64,000 bases of DNA from Oceanirhabdus sp942490885 (GTDB taxonomy: Bacteria > Bacillota > Clostridia > Clostridiales > Clostridiaceae). The notes below the pieces were generated by a model that did no database searches, was not told the origin of the DNA, and worked only from the letters and a program-made list of their open reading frames with translations. This document shows positions 45,641-54,438 of the stretch, piece after piece. The DNA lies in NCBI GenBank assembly GCA_942490885.1, contig CALNYT010000002.1, forward strand, positions 2,170,001-2,234,000, in the 5' to 3' direction. Every line of letters starts with the position of its first letter. The first letter of the stretch is position 1. Both the position numbers and the translations under genes were made by a program.

Positions 45641-45665
45641 AGTTTCTGCGAAAGTAGAAATATCC
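45641..45665. repeat. fragment of family A element
   Basis: AATGTAGTTTCTGCGAAAG followed by TAGAAATATCCAT matches the right part of the family A element (AATGTAGTTTCTGTGTATG then AAGAAACATCCAT at about 3539). The terminal hairpin is kept with different loop bases. Confidence 0.5.
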
Positions 45666-45818
45666 ATGTTATCATTAGGATTAAAAAATATTTATCTAGG
45701 ACCAACTTTACCAGCATTTGTTACACCAAATATTTTACAAGTATTGGTTGATAAATTTGGTCTTAGACCAGTTTCAACACCAAAAAAAGATCTTGAAGAA
45801 ATTTTAGGAAATAATTAA
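45666..45818 (+). pseudogene. hcp: C-terminal remnant of hydroxylamine reductase (hybrid-cluster protein)
   Basis: The frame MLSLGLKNIYLGPTLPAFVT, continuing PNILQVLVDKFGLRPVSTPK to a stop after 50 codons, is the conserved C-terminus of Hcp, which reduces hydroxylamine/NO and is normally about 550 residues. No cluster ligands remain. It lies directly after a family A repeat fragment, suggesting loss of the gene by insertion and deletion. Confidence 0.8.
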
Positions 45819-45891
45819 CAATCTATGATTAAAATAACATGAATAATAATTGAAAAGTTCCTCCCATAGAATTAATATGGGAGGAATTTTT

Positions 45892-46047
45892 ATGAAATCA
45901 TTTATTTATATATTATCAGGTTTTTTTATATTAGGTATTACAATAAGAGTATCTAAAGGTGACATCAAAAGTAAAGAAAAGAGCATAAAAAGTTTAGTTG
46001 GAGTAATTTTAATAATAATCACATTAATCATATGCTTTTGCATATGA
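45892..46047 (+). CDS. small two-helix membrane protein (51 aa)
   Basis: Not recognised. Two membrane helices (about residues 2-18 and 33-50) joined by a lysine-rich loop. I start at the ATG at 45892 after GGGAGGAA; an earlier in-frame TTG at 45850 is less likely. The last codons and stop lie inside the stem of the terminator 46017-46058. Confidence 0.6.
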   Translation: MKSFIYILSGFFILGITIRVSKGDIKSKEKSIKSLVGVILIIITLIICFCI

Positions 46048-46066
46048 TTAATGTGATTTGTTTTTT
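46017..46066 (+). terminator. 18-bp-stem terminator overlapping a stop codon
   Basis: AATCACATTAATCATATG and its exact complement with a 6-nt loop, followed by TGTTTTTT. The stem encodes the end of the 51-residue protein. Confidence 0.8.
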
Positions 46067-46194
46067 AGAGACATGGAAAGAAAATCATATAATTTCTTCG
46101 CTAATGAAATATTCTAGAATAGAAATTATATTTTGAATGATTAAATCAATATGATAAAATTATTAGAGATGAGAAGATAATTGAGGTGAAAAAA

Positions 46195-46310
46195 TTGAAG
46201 AGATTTGATGATAAAAAAATCCGGAAATAATAGAGAATATCATAAAAGAGTACAAAGATGAGTATGGAATTAGACCAATCATAAGGACTAAATTACCAAT
46301 AGAAGAATAA
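46195..46310 (+). pseudogene. small gene with a frameshift in an A7 run
   Basis: From TTG 46195 (GAGGTG upstream) the frame reads MKRFDDKK, then breaks in a run of seven A's and continues in another phase as NPEIIENIIKEYKDEYGIRP followed by IIRTKLPIEE and a stop. Removal of one base would give a protein of about 38 residues. Either a real lesion or a sequencing error. Function unknown. Confidence 0.5.
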
Positions 46311-46325
46311 CAGGGGGATTTATAA

Positions 46326-46931
46326 ATGAAGATATATTTAACTAGACATGGGGAAACAGAATGGAATCTTGAAGGTAGATTACAAGGAAGCTTGGATGCA
46401 AAATTAACTCATAAGGGAATTGAAGAAGCTACAATGCTGGGGAAGCGTTTAAAGGATGTAGAATTTGATATGATATTTTCAAGTCCATTAAGTAGAGCTC
46501 TAGATACTGCAACAATAATAAAAGGTGATAAAGATATTGAGATTATAGCTAATGATAATCTTAAAGAGATGAGTTTTGGAGATTGGGAAGGAATGTTACA
46601 TAAAGAGATTAAAGAATCGCATGATGAAAGATATAATAATTTTTGGATGAATCCTCATTTATACGAACCTTTGAATGGCGAAAGCTATGATGAATTTACA
46701 GATAGAATTCACCAGGTCATTAATGAAATTTTGGAACACAAAGATAAGAAGAATGTATTAGTCGTTGCTCATGCTGGCGTTGTGAAAGCTTTTTACAAGA
46801 TACTAAAGAATTTATCCATAAATGAGTTCTGGAAAGAACCATTTGTACACAATACATGTCTAACAATCATAGATATTGATGAGGATAAAATAGATTTTGA
46901 AATTGAGTGTGATACTTCACATATAGCTTAA
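46326..46931 (+). CDS. histidine phosphatase family protein (phosphoglycerate-mutase-like)
   Basis: The 201 residues begin with the catalytic RHG motif in YLTRHGETEWNLEGRLQG, have SSPLSRALDTA near 57, the acid/base Glu in MSFGDWEG near 85 and the second His in VVAHAGVVKA near 150. The family includes alpha-ribazole phosphatase (CobC) and broad phosphatases such as PhoE; no cobalamin genes are adjacent, so a broad specificity is as likely. GGGGG precedes the ATG. Confidence 0.9.
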   Translation: MKIYLTRHGETEWNLEGRLQGSLDAKLTHKGIEEATMLGKRLKDVEFDMIFSSPLSRALDTATIIKGDKDIEIIANDNLKEMSFGDWEGMLHKEIKESHDERYNNFWMNPHLYEPLNGESYDEFTDRIHQVINEILEHKDKKNVLVVAHAGVVKAFYKILKNLSINEFWKEPFVHNTCLTIIDIDEDKIDFEIECDTSHIA

Positions 46932-46955
46932 GAAATAACTTAAGGGAGGTTCCCC

Positions 46956-47153
46956 TTAAGTTAGTTTCAGTAGATCAGACAAATCTTTTTCAGCTGACAA
47001 ATAGTTTGTACTAGAATAATCACCTGTTATTGGAATGGCATTTATTGATAATGAAAGAGTTTTTAAAAATGCAGACTTTCCACTACCGTTATCACCAACC
47101 AAAATAGTAACAGGAGACTCGAATAAAATCCTCCTGAAGATATATTTGCACAA
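46956..47153 (-). pseudogene. N-terminal fragment of an AAA-family ATPase
   Basis: A 65-codon frame reads FESPVTILVGDNGSGKSAFL (Walker A) then INAIPITGDYSSTNYLSAEK, typical of the start of RecF/SMC-like AAA ATPases that are about 230 residues or longer. Signature and Walker B are missing. The start of the parent protein may also be altered (MCKYIFRRIL). Confidence 0.7.
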
Positions 47154-47204
47154 TTATACCACATATAGCTAAGAATTTAAGTATATGTGGTAGCTAAAGG
47201 TATT

Positions 47205-48110
47205 TTATATTTGTACTTTTTTTGCTGTAAGTGATGATTTTTGAGATATATAAACTCCGCAAATTATTATTAATGCACTAACTATTTTTATTGTTGTTAA
47301 TACCTCATGTAAGATTAGTGTTGATAATATCATTGAAAAAACAGGTACTAAGTTTATAAAAATATTAGTTGAACTTGCTCCAATTTCTTTAATGGAAATC
47401 TGTTGAATAAGATATCCAATTATTGAAGCAAAAATGCTCATATAAAGTATAGCAAAGTATGTTGAAGTAGGGGCTACAGATAACTTACTCCAAGGATTTT
47501 CAAATAAAACAAAAGGGATTAAGAATACTGTACAAAAAAGGAAGCTATAAAACGTTAAATCAATAGGTTTATATCGATGACAAACTTTCTTGCTGAAAAC
47601 AGAGTATGATGCCCACATTATAACTGCTAGTATCATATATATATCACCTATATTAAAAACAACACTACCAAGTGAGGCTATTTTACCATTAGTAATGGTA
47701 AATATAATTCCAAAAATGGATATGAAGATTCCTAATATTTTTCTCAGTGAAAGTTTATCTCCCAAAATAATAATCCCTAATAATGTTGTTATTATTGGGT
47801 TAGTTGAACCTATTATAGATGAATTGATTGCAGTAGTATATTTTAGTGAATAAAAGAATAAAATGTGGTATCCAAACATCCCAATTATTCCTGTGAATAA
47901 GAATATAGGAATATCTTCTTTTGTAGGCTTGTACAACTTTTTCTCCTTAAATTTAATAAATAAAAATAATAAAAAAGTTGCAATTACAAATCTTAAGAAT
48001 GTCAAAGTAAATGGCGGAATGTATGGTGTCGATAGTTTTCCAGCTATAAATGCACCTGACCAAAAAAAAGTGGCTAAAATCATCAAAAGATAACATTTGT
48101 TAATTTTCAT
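47205..48110 (-). CDS. EamA/DMT-family transporter
   Basis: The 301-residue protein has ten predicted membrane helices in two EamA repeats (first ends about residue 138, second about 290), with ATFFWSGAFIAGKLS at the start. Members of the drug/metabolite superfamily export amino acids, nucleosides or other small molecules; substrate unknown. AAGGAG precedes the ATG. Monocistronic. Confidence 0.92.
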   Translation of the reverse strand: MKINKCYLLMILATFFWSGAFIAGKLSTPYIPPFTLTFLRFVIATFLLFLFIKFKEKKLYKPTKEDIPIFLFTGIIGMFGYHILFFYSLKYTTAINSSIIGSTNPIITTLLGIIILGDKLSLRKILGIFISIFGIIFTITNGKIASLGSVVFNIGDIYMILAVIMWASYSVFSKKVCHRYKPIDLTFYSFLFCTVFLIPFVLFENPWSKLSVAPTSTYFAILYMSIFASIIGYLIQQISIKEIGASSTNIFINLVPVFSMILSTLILHEVLTTIKIVSALIIICGVYISQKSSLTAKKVQI

Positions 48111-48258
48111 ATTTTTTTCTCCTTATGTAAGTATACTAGTAGATTTACTAAATAAATTATATCAGCTTTTTATTCATAAGGAAATTAGAGAAAAAAATTA
48201 AAGTTTGATGAATTGACCCAATAATATTGTTCTGAATCTGTTTTCCATCTGTAGAGTT

Positions 48259-48383
48259 TCAGGCTTTGAAAAAGTTCAAAATTAAGGAACAAGGCAAACG
48301 AGTAGGGTCATGAGCATAACAATGACACTTGAGCAGCACAGAGAGCTATAGTGATGCAGAGATTGGACTTTTTCAATAGCCTG
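48259..48383. repeat. 125-bp palindromic element, family C, copy 2
   Basis: Inverted relative to 38348-38468. It starts, read on the minus strand, CAGGCTATTGAAAAAGTCCA and ends ACTTTTTCAAAGCCTGA, and shares internal GCTGCTC and CTTGTTCCTT. Like copy 1 it begins right after a hairpin stem (48384-48402), here at the very end of the lipin-like gene. No coding. Confidence 0.75.
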
Positions 48384-48402
48384 ACAGGTTATAGGAACCT
48401 GT
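48384..48402 (-). terminator. terminator stem with its T-run replaced by a repeat
   Basis: ACAGGTT/AACCTGT stem overlaps the last codons of the lipin-like gene on the minus strand. Instead of a T-run the family C element follows. Confidence 0.5.
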
Positions 48403-49345
48403 TATGATTTTTAGAAGTTAAATAGCATAAATGATCTGTATAACTACATATAGGAGTTGTTTCAGATTTACCAGCGTGTTCACCAATAATAAAAATCTTA
48501 TCAGGGGAAATATTAATGGATTTATAAGCACTAATATCTGTTAATGCATTACCGTAGAAATAATTTATAGTTACACCTTTAGTTATGATAGTTTTAAGAT
48601 AGTTACTTTTATAAGTATCAGCATAAGATGAAGGCATTGAAGTTTCATTAGTATGCAATATTCCAAAGGGAAAACCATTCTTTTTAAGCCATTTAAGTGT
48701 GTTTGGTATTAACCAAGAAGGCCTTGCTGTAAGATATAAAATATTATAACCCTTATCCTTATAATAATTAACAACCTTATATGCATCTTTGTATGCTTTT
48801 GAATTATATTCTAAATCTAAAAGTTCAAAGAAATTTTCTTTAATTAGCTCATTATCAGAAATAGTTAATGTTCCATCAATATCAAAAATTACATAATCTT
48901 CTTTTGAATTAAGTATTTTAATATACATATCAGTAGTTGTACCATCTCCTTCTACTAGCAACTTAAATAAATAAAGACCTTTTTTTAGAGTTTTATTATT
49001 AGGTATTTTGTAAAATATTCTCCCATCATTATCAGTTAGTATTCTAGTAATATAGACCCAGTTAGGTTCAGGTAAATTAAAATTATACATGAAAATTGAA
49101 ATCCATTCATCTTCTAAATCTTTTCTAAAATCACCATAGTGAAAATCACCACGAATTAAAATAGAATCTTTTTCGTTGGCAATCACATCATAACCATTAT
49201 GATGTGGGGAATGGGATGAAGTAAATAGAGTATTGTACCAATGTCTAAAGAATGATTTTTTTTTATATGGAAATTGTTTAGGTATTAGATTATAAAAGTA
49301 CTCTTTGGATTTAAATTGATTATTATCGTAAGTGAAGAAGTCCAT
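48389..49345 (-). CDS. lipin/LNS2-like HAD phosphatase with N-terminal beta domain
   Basis: Residues about 1-150 form a beta-rich, transthyretin/Ig-like domain (ILIRGDFHYGDFRKDLEDEW, GLYLFKLLVEGDGTTTDMYI). Residues 155-318 are a HAD phosphatase: DIDGTLT (nucleophile DxDxT), LYLTARPSWLI and YGNALTDISAYKS. The combination resembles the LNS2 domain of lipins, which dephosphorylate phosphatidate. No signal peptide. The ATG at 49345 has AGGAGTGA; a TTG nine codons upstream lacks one. Activity on phosphatidate is inference. Confidence 0.75.
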   Translation of the reverse strand: MDFFTYDNNQFKSKEYFYNLIPKQFPYKKKSFFRHWYNTLFTSSHSPHHNGYDVIANEKDSILIRGDFHYGDFRKDLEDEWISIFMYNFNLPEPNWVYITRILTDNDGRIFYKIPNNKTLKKGLYLFKLLVEGDGTTTDMYIKILNSKEDYVIFDIDGTLTISDNELIKENFFELLDLEYNSKAYKDAYKVVNYYKDKGYNILYLTARPSWLIPNTLKWLKKNGFPFGILHTNETSMPSSYADTYKSNYLKTIITKGVTINYFYGNALTDISAYKSINISPDKIFIIGEHAGKSETTPICSYTDHLCYLTSKNHNRFL

Positions 49346-49509
49346 GGTCACTCCTAATAATAAATGATTCAATATCAGAATATGATATATGTAAGATAAT
49401 AGAACTGGGTTATGAATAACAATTTTGTTAAAATGATAAAATATATAAAGAATATGTAAATAACGACGATGATTAAATATAATTAAGTGTTTTTGGGGGG
49501 TATAGAAAA

Positions 49510-50982
49510 ATGGAAAAATTAGAAATTATTAATCGAAGAAATATTTTATGCTCAAGACTGTTGATATTTAGTGCAGTTTTAGCAGTTTTAGTATGTATTT
49601 TAACACATAAGCCTTTAATAACAACTTTGATAGTAGGGGGAGCTTCTTTAGCAATAATTATACCTTTAGTGATATTTACATTCAAAAAAATATTTATACA
49701 AGGGACTATGTACATAGTTACATTTGGTATACTTATGATATCAATAATGTTAATGTTTGGAGTACCAGATATTACAGCATATATTATGGTTTATTATTCA
49801 TTATTTTTAGTATCATTATATCAACAGGTGATTCCGATAATAATAACAAGTCTAGGGTGTATAGGAATTACTAATTATTTTTATGTTTTTTATCATGATT
49901 TAATGTTCCCAAATGTATCAACAAGTGGGTTAATTACATTTAATTTGATTTTAGTATTATGCACAATTGTTGTTTTGTTTCAATGTAAATTTACTACTTC
50001 TTTGCTTGCTGAAGTACAAGATAAAAATAATGAAACAAATGAAGCTAAAAATAGAATTGAAGAAATATTAGCTCAAATTAAATTAGGAGTATTAGATTTA
50101 AGAAATTTTAGTAAAGTACTTAAAGAAAATATTTCAATTATTGGAGAGGTATCAGCATCAATAACTGAGATATTTAATCAGGTGACCAGTTCAATAGAGG
50201 AAGAAGCTATAAGTGTTGAAGAGATATCTTCATCAGTAAAAAATACAGAAATGGAGATGAATAGAGTATTAACTTCAACAAAAAATATGAGCAGTTCATC
50301 TGATGATACTGTGAAAATTATTCAAAATGGGACAAAGTTGGTTTCTAGATTACAAAAAAATATTTTGGATGTTAATAATACAGTAGATTTAACATCTGAT
50401 TTAATTAATGAGCTTAATGATCAAACAAAACAAATTGGAGCGATTTTAGAGACAATAACCGCAATTGCAGAGCAGACCAATTTACTGGCACTTAATGCAT
50501 CAATTGAAGCAGCGAGGGCTGGGGAGCATGGTAGAGGATTTACAGTTGTTGCTAATGAGGTTAAAAACTTAGCTGAGGATTCAAGAATATCAACTGAAAA
50601 CATTGCAAATATTCTTAGTATTATTAGGATTAAAACTGAAGAAATCTCAAAGGAAATAATGAATGCAAAAGAGTCTGTTAAGACTGGTAAAAATTCTACT
50701 GAAGAAGTAAATACATTGTTTGAGAAAATCAGTAAAAATAGTGGTATTGTTGTAGAAAAATCAAAGGATGTATTCTATGTAATGGAAGAAATAGAGCAAT
50801 CCTATAATGTTGTTGCTAGTGAAATTTCGGAAATTTCAAAAGTTACTCAAAATAATACTTGTTCTGTTCATGAAACTTTAACTAAGGTTGAAGAGCAAAG
50901 CAAAAAAATTTTTAATACTGTGAATCAATTCAATAAACTTGACAACATGATTACTAGATTGAACGATATAGTTAAAAACTAA
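49510..50982 (+). CDS. methyl-accepting chemotaxis protein with multi-span membrane sensor
   Basis: The 490-residue protein has five or six membrane helices in residues 15-165, no periplasmic ligand domain and no clear HAMP, then a cytosolic coiled-coil signalling domain. The hairpin tip is ITAIAEQTNLLALNASIEAA, then ARAGEHGRGFTVVANEVKNL, the CheA/CheW contact site. The signal may be sensed in the membrane. GGGGGG precedes the ATG. Monocistronic; chemotaxis genes are elsewhere. Confidence 0.94.
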   Translation: MEKLEIINRRNILCSRLLIFSAVLAVLVCILTHKPLITTLIVGGASLAIIIPLVIFTFKKIFIQGTMYIVTFGILMISIMLMFGVPDITAYIMVYYSLFLVSLYQQVIPIIITSLGCIGITNYFYVFYHDLMFPNVSTSGLITFNLILVLCTIVVLFQCKFTTSLLAEVQDKNNETNEAKNRIEEILAQIKLGVLDLRNFSKVLKENISIIGEVSASITEIFNQVTSSIEEEAISVEEISSSVKNTEMEMNRVLTSTKNMSSSSDDTVKIIQNGTKLVSRLQKNILDVNNTVDLTSDLINELNDQTKQIGAILETITAIAEQTNLLALNASIEAARAGEHGRGFTVVANEVKNLAEDSRISTENIANILSIIRIKTEEISKEIMNAKESVKTGKNSTEEVNTLFEKISKNSGIVVEKSKDVFYVMEEIEQSYNVVASEISEISKVTQNNTCSVHETLTKVEEQSKKIFNTVNQFNKLDNMITRLNDIVKN

Positions 50983-51123
50983 TATAAACTGTAAGTATAA
51001 ATTACATTTAATAGTTATGAATAAAATATTATGGTATCTTTATCTTTAAATATAATTCATATATTTAATAAGCGTAAACATTGTGTTTATGCTTATTATT
51101 ATTTTAATTTCTATTTGTTTATA

Positions 51124-51132
51124 TGATATAAT
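51124..51132 (+). promoter_or_regulatory. extended -10 element before the MutS-like gene
   Basis: TGaTATAAT lies 35 nt before the ATG at 51167. It also overlaps an upstream in-frame extension, which argues for the later start. Confidence 0.45.
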
Positions 51133-51166
51133 TTACTCAAGAAAATATATAAGAGAGGAATGGAGT

Positions 51167-52972
51167 ATGAAGAAGGAAATTTTTGAAAAACGATTAGATA
51201 AATATCAAATTGAGCTTATAAATATGAAAAAAAAGTTAAATATATTTGGAATGTTTAGGCTAGCAGCGATTCTAATATCATTTACGGCATTATATTTTTA
51301 TTATTCTGGGAATGGGAAAAAGAATATAATATTACTAGTCAGTTGTTTTTTAGGGATTATTATTTTTCTTTATTGTGTGGTTGAACATAATAAAATTAGA
51401 AAAATAGTATCAAAACTTAAAGAATTGATTCAAGTAAATAAAAAATATATTAATAGGTTTGATGGTACTTGGATTGAGTTTGAGGATAAAGGAAATGAAT
51501 TTTTGGATAAAGAACATAAATATACAAGTGATTTAGATATATTTGGTTCAAAATCTTTATTTCAGCTTATAAATTCAACAAGAACAACATTGGGTAGAAA
51601 TAGATTGGCTACTTTATTGAAAAGTGGAAACAGGAGCAAAGAAGAAATAATAAATAGACAGAGATCGGTAGAGGAGGTTAGTGAGAAAATTGAATTTTGC
51701 CAGAATATGGCATCTCATGGAAAGGAATACAAAGGTGAAGACGGGTCAGAAGAGCTTTTTGATTTTTTAAAAAATAACAATAAAGTATTTGAAAACTTAA
51801 ATTTAAATTTGTTAATCAAGGGTATACTTTTTTTAGATATTCTTTTATTGGGAGTATTTTATTTAAGAGGGATAAACATACTTTTAGGAATATTAATTTT
51901 ATTGTTTTTTCATGGGATTATCGCTATATATGGATTCTTAAAATCTTCTATGGCGCTTGGTGAGATTTATAAATTTAAAGATATTCTAGAAGAATACGAA
52001 AGTATAATTGTGAATGTAAAGAAAGAAGAGTTTGAATATACACATTTAAAAGATCTTAAAAATGAGCTATTTAAGGATAAAAAAAATGTTCAAAATGCCA
52101 TAAATGAACTTGAAAAGATAATGGATAAAATTCAGATGAGATATAATATTGTGACTTTTGTAATTTATAGTATTCTTTTATTAGGAGACTTTAGATGTAT
52201 ACTATATTTAGAAAGATGGAGAGATGAGTATAAAGAAGATATTAAAAGATGGTTTGAAGTTATTAATGAATTCGAATGTATTGTAAGTTTATCAGTACTT
52301 GTACATATAAATGACAAAGTATCTTATGCAAAAATACATGAGGAAGGAACTCTGTTAAAAAGTGTGAAATTAGGGCACCCTTTAATTAATGAGAAAGAGA
52401 GAGTTTGTAATAATGTTGACTTAAACAATAGAATTTTTGTTATTACAGGATCAAATATGTCTGGGAAGACTACATTCCTTAGAACAATAGGGATAAATTT
52501 GGTTCTTGCGTACGCTGGAGCTCCAGTTTGTGCAGAAGCATTAGAATGTTCAATTATGGATATAAATACATCTATGAGGATAGAAGATGATTTGAATGCT
52601 GGTATTTCAACTTTTTATGCAGAATTAAAAAGGATTAAAACAATAATCGATAGTGCAAATAAGGAAAAGAAAATGATATTTTTAATAGACGAGATTTTTA
52701 GGGGAACTAATTCAAAGGATAGAATAATTGGTGCAAAGAGTGTTTTATACAGTTTAAATAAATCTTGGATTATTGGAGGTATTTCAACCCATGATTTTGA
52801 ACTGTGTAAGTTAGAAGTTGAAGGTAAAAATAGAATTGCAAATTATCACTTTCAAGAGTCCTATGAAAATAATAAAATAACATTCGATTATAAATTGAAA
52901 GAAGGTAAATCAACAACTGCAAACGCTCAATATCTTATGAAATTAATAGGTATAGATATAATAATTGATTAG
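51167..52972 (+). CDS. membrane-associated MutS-like ATPase
   Basis: The 601-residue protein has two pairs of membrane helices (about residues 28-72 and 200-245), a long helical lever region and a C-terminal MutS domain V ATPase: Walker A TGSNMSGKTTFLR near 447, Walker B IFLIDEIFRGTNS near 530. Mismatch-binding domain I is absent. Such proteins are found in Firmicutes; their role is unknown and probably not classic mismatch repair. ATG at 51167 with GAGGAATGG upstream. Confidence 0.85.
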   Translation: MKKEIFEKRLDKYQIELINMKKKLNIFGMFRLAAILISFTALYFYYSGNGKKNIILLVSCFLGIIIFLYCVVEHNKIRKIVSKLKELIQVNKKYINRFDGTWIEFEDKGNEFLDKEHKYTSDLDIFGSKSLFQLINSTRTTLGRNRLATLLKSGNRSKEEIINRQRSVEEVSEKIEFCQNMASHGKEYKGEDGSEELFDFLKNNNKVFENLNLNLLIKGILFLDILLLGVFYLRGINILLGILILLFFHGIIAIYGFLKSSMALGEIYKFKDILEEYESIIVNVKKEEFEYTHLKDLKNELFKDKKNVQNAINELEKIMDKIQMRYNIVTFVIYSILLLGDFRCILYLERWRDEYKEDIKRWFEVINEFECIVSLSVLVHINDKVSYAKIHEEGTLLKSVKLGHPLINEKERVCNNVDLNNRIFVITGSNMSGKTTFLRTIGINLVLAYAGAPVCAEALECSIMDINTSMRIEDDLNAGISTFYAELKRIKTIIDSANKEKKMIFLIDEIFRGTNSKDRIIGAKSVLYSLNKSWIIGGISTHDFELCKLEVEGKNRIANYHFQESYENNKITFDYKLKEGKSTTANAQYLMKLIGIDIIID

Positions 52973-53091
52973 AATGTCTCTAAAACTATTTAACTATTTA
53001 TTTTCTTGTTTACCTAAAATAGTTTATTTATATAAATTATGATAGAATATTAATAATATAATTATTAACAGAAAAGTTTGGAGGACAGATA

Positions 53092-53829
53092 ATGGGCAAT
53101 GGAATAATTGACAAAATTAAAAGTTTATTTAATAAAAAAAAGAAGGATAATAAACATGAGGAAGTAAAACTAGAGAAACAAAAATATGTTTCAAATAAAA
53201 TTGAAGATAAAGAGTTAAAGGGAAAATTTGAGGAGAAAAAAAATTCAAGAGTAAATTATAGTAAAGAAAATAAAACACATGATTCTAAAAATGAGTATAA
53301 ACCTCATAATAATGGAACAAAACATCTAAGTAATAATAATAGCTCAAATGAAAATCCAATGAAACACTCAAGGGATAATGAAAAAACTTATAATAGTAAC
53401 AAGGATACAAATAAGAGAACATTTAGTGATAAAAAAAATAATGAAAGAAAAAATAATGAAAGAAAAATCTATGATAATAAACCTAGAAATAGTAAGTTTA
53501 ATTCTAATAATACTAAAAGTGAAATAGGTAATAAAAATTATTTTTCAAAAATAGAAGATATAATAAAAGATATTAATGTTGGAATGAAATTTGAAAGTGA
53601 TGATTTTAAAGGTGAAATAATAAAAAAACAATCTTATAATTTAAGTTGCTCAACAACAAATGGGAAAAAGTTTAATTTAACATATATAGAACTTATAGAA
53701 GGATATGTTGAAATTATTAAGAATGGAAGTATTGATGAAAAATGGTATGAGTCTAAGTTTAATAATAAAGTTGAAAATAGTAATTTAAGAATGATTAGCG
53801 CTATTTTAAAAAAATACATAACTACTTAA
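53092..53829 (+). CDS. Lys/Asn-rich low-complexity protein, unknown (245 aa)
   Basis: Not recognised. After MGNGIIDKIKSLFNKKKK comes about 130 residues of highly charged, disordered K/N/E/S sequence with a small tandem repeat (NNERK twice), then a structured 90-residue C-terminal domain (KIEDIIKDINVGMKFESDDF...KFNLTYIELIEGYVEI). The amphipathic basic N-terminus suggests membrane binding. GGAGGAC precedes the ATG. The stop is inside a 20-bp hairpin that ends the transcript. Confidence 0.65.
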   Translation: MGNGIIDKIKSLFNKKKKDNKHEEVKLEKQKYVSNKIEDKELKGKFEEKKNSRVNYSKENKTHDSKNEYKPHNNGTKHLSNNNSSNENPMKHSRDNEKTYNSNKDTNKRTFSDKKNNERKNNERKIYDNKPRNSKFNSNNTKSEIGNKNYFSKIEDIIKDINVGMKFESDDFKGEIIKKQSYNLSCSTTNGKKFNLTYIELIEGYVEIIKNGSIDEKWYESKFNNKVENSNLRMISAILKKYITT

Positions 53830-53866
53830 AAGAGATTGATAACTAAATCAATCTCTTTTAAGTAGT
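53821..53866 (+). terminator. 20-bp perfect stem overlapping a stop codon
   Basis: ACTACTTAAAAGAGATTGAT and its complement with a 6-nt loop; the TAA of the preceding gene is inside the left arm. T-rich tail follows. Confidence 0.75.
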
Positions 53867-53916
53867 TTAACTTTTTGGAATAATGTAGTAAAATAATGGT
53901 AATGGGAGGTGTAGAG

Positions 53917-54213
53917 ATGAATTATTTTGAGGAGTTCAAAAAAAGTATACTTTATAGATTAATTAGCAAGATAATCATTGCAATGGGTGTGGTAATATCA
54001 TTTATTTTATTTCTATTAGAAGTTCCTTTTAGCGTGAACTTCTGTTCAATAACAATCTTTATACTATCATCATATTATGCTATGACAAAATTTGTTTGCC
54101 CTAAATGTGGTAAAAAGCTTGAAGTTACAAAATCATTAGAAGAATATAAATATTGTCCACATTGTGGAGAACATATATATATTCCACAAAATGATGAAAA
54201 TACTTTTTTTTAA
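53917..54213 (+). CDS. small membrane protein with a zinc ribbon (98 aa)
   Basis: Two membrane helices (about residues 18-34 and 40-58) followed by a zinc ribbon CPKCGKKLEV..YCPHCGEHI near 66-90. Function unknown; such proteins may tether a metal-binding domain to the membrane. I use the ATG at 53917 preceded by GGGAGGTG. Confidence 0.65.
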   Translation: MNYFEEFKKSILYRLISKIIIAMGVVISFILFLLEVPFSVNFCSITIFILSSYYAMTKFVCPKCGKKLEVTKSLEEYKYCPHCGEHIYIPQNDENTFF

Positions 54214-54438
54214 CATAAATTCACTGAAAATTACAAATATTAATTAAGGCACTTATATGTACCTCTTGCTTTGAAAAAAATTTTTATATTTTTTAAAAAG
54301 CTTATAAGGAGTGATATATGTGTTATGTTTGAGTTCCTATTGTGAAAAAATATAAAAAACGATATAATGTTAATTAGAAGGTTTTAATAAATTAATGTTT
54401 TAATAGAAATTATTGACTAATATGGAGGATGAGGGGCT

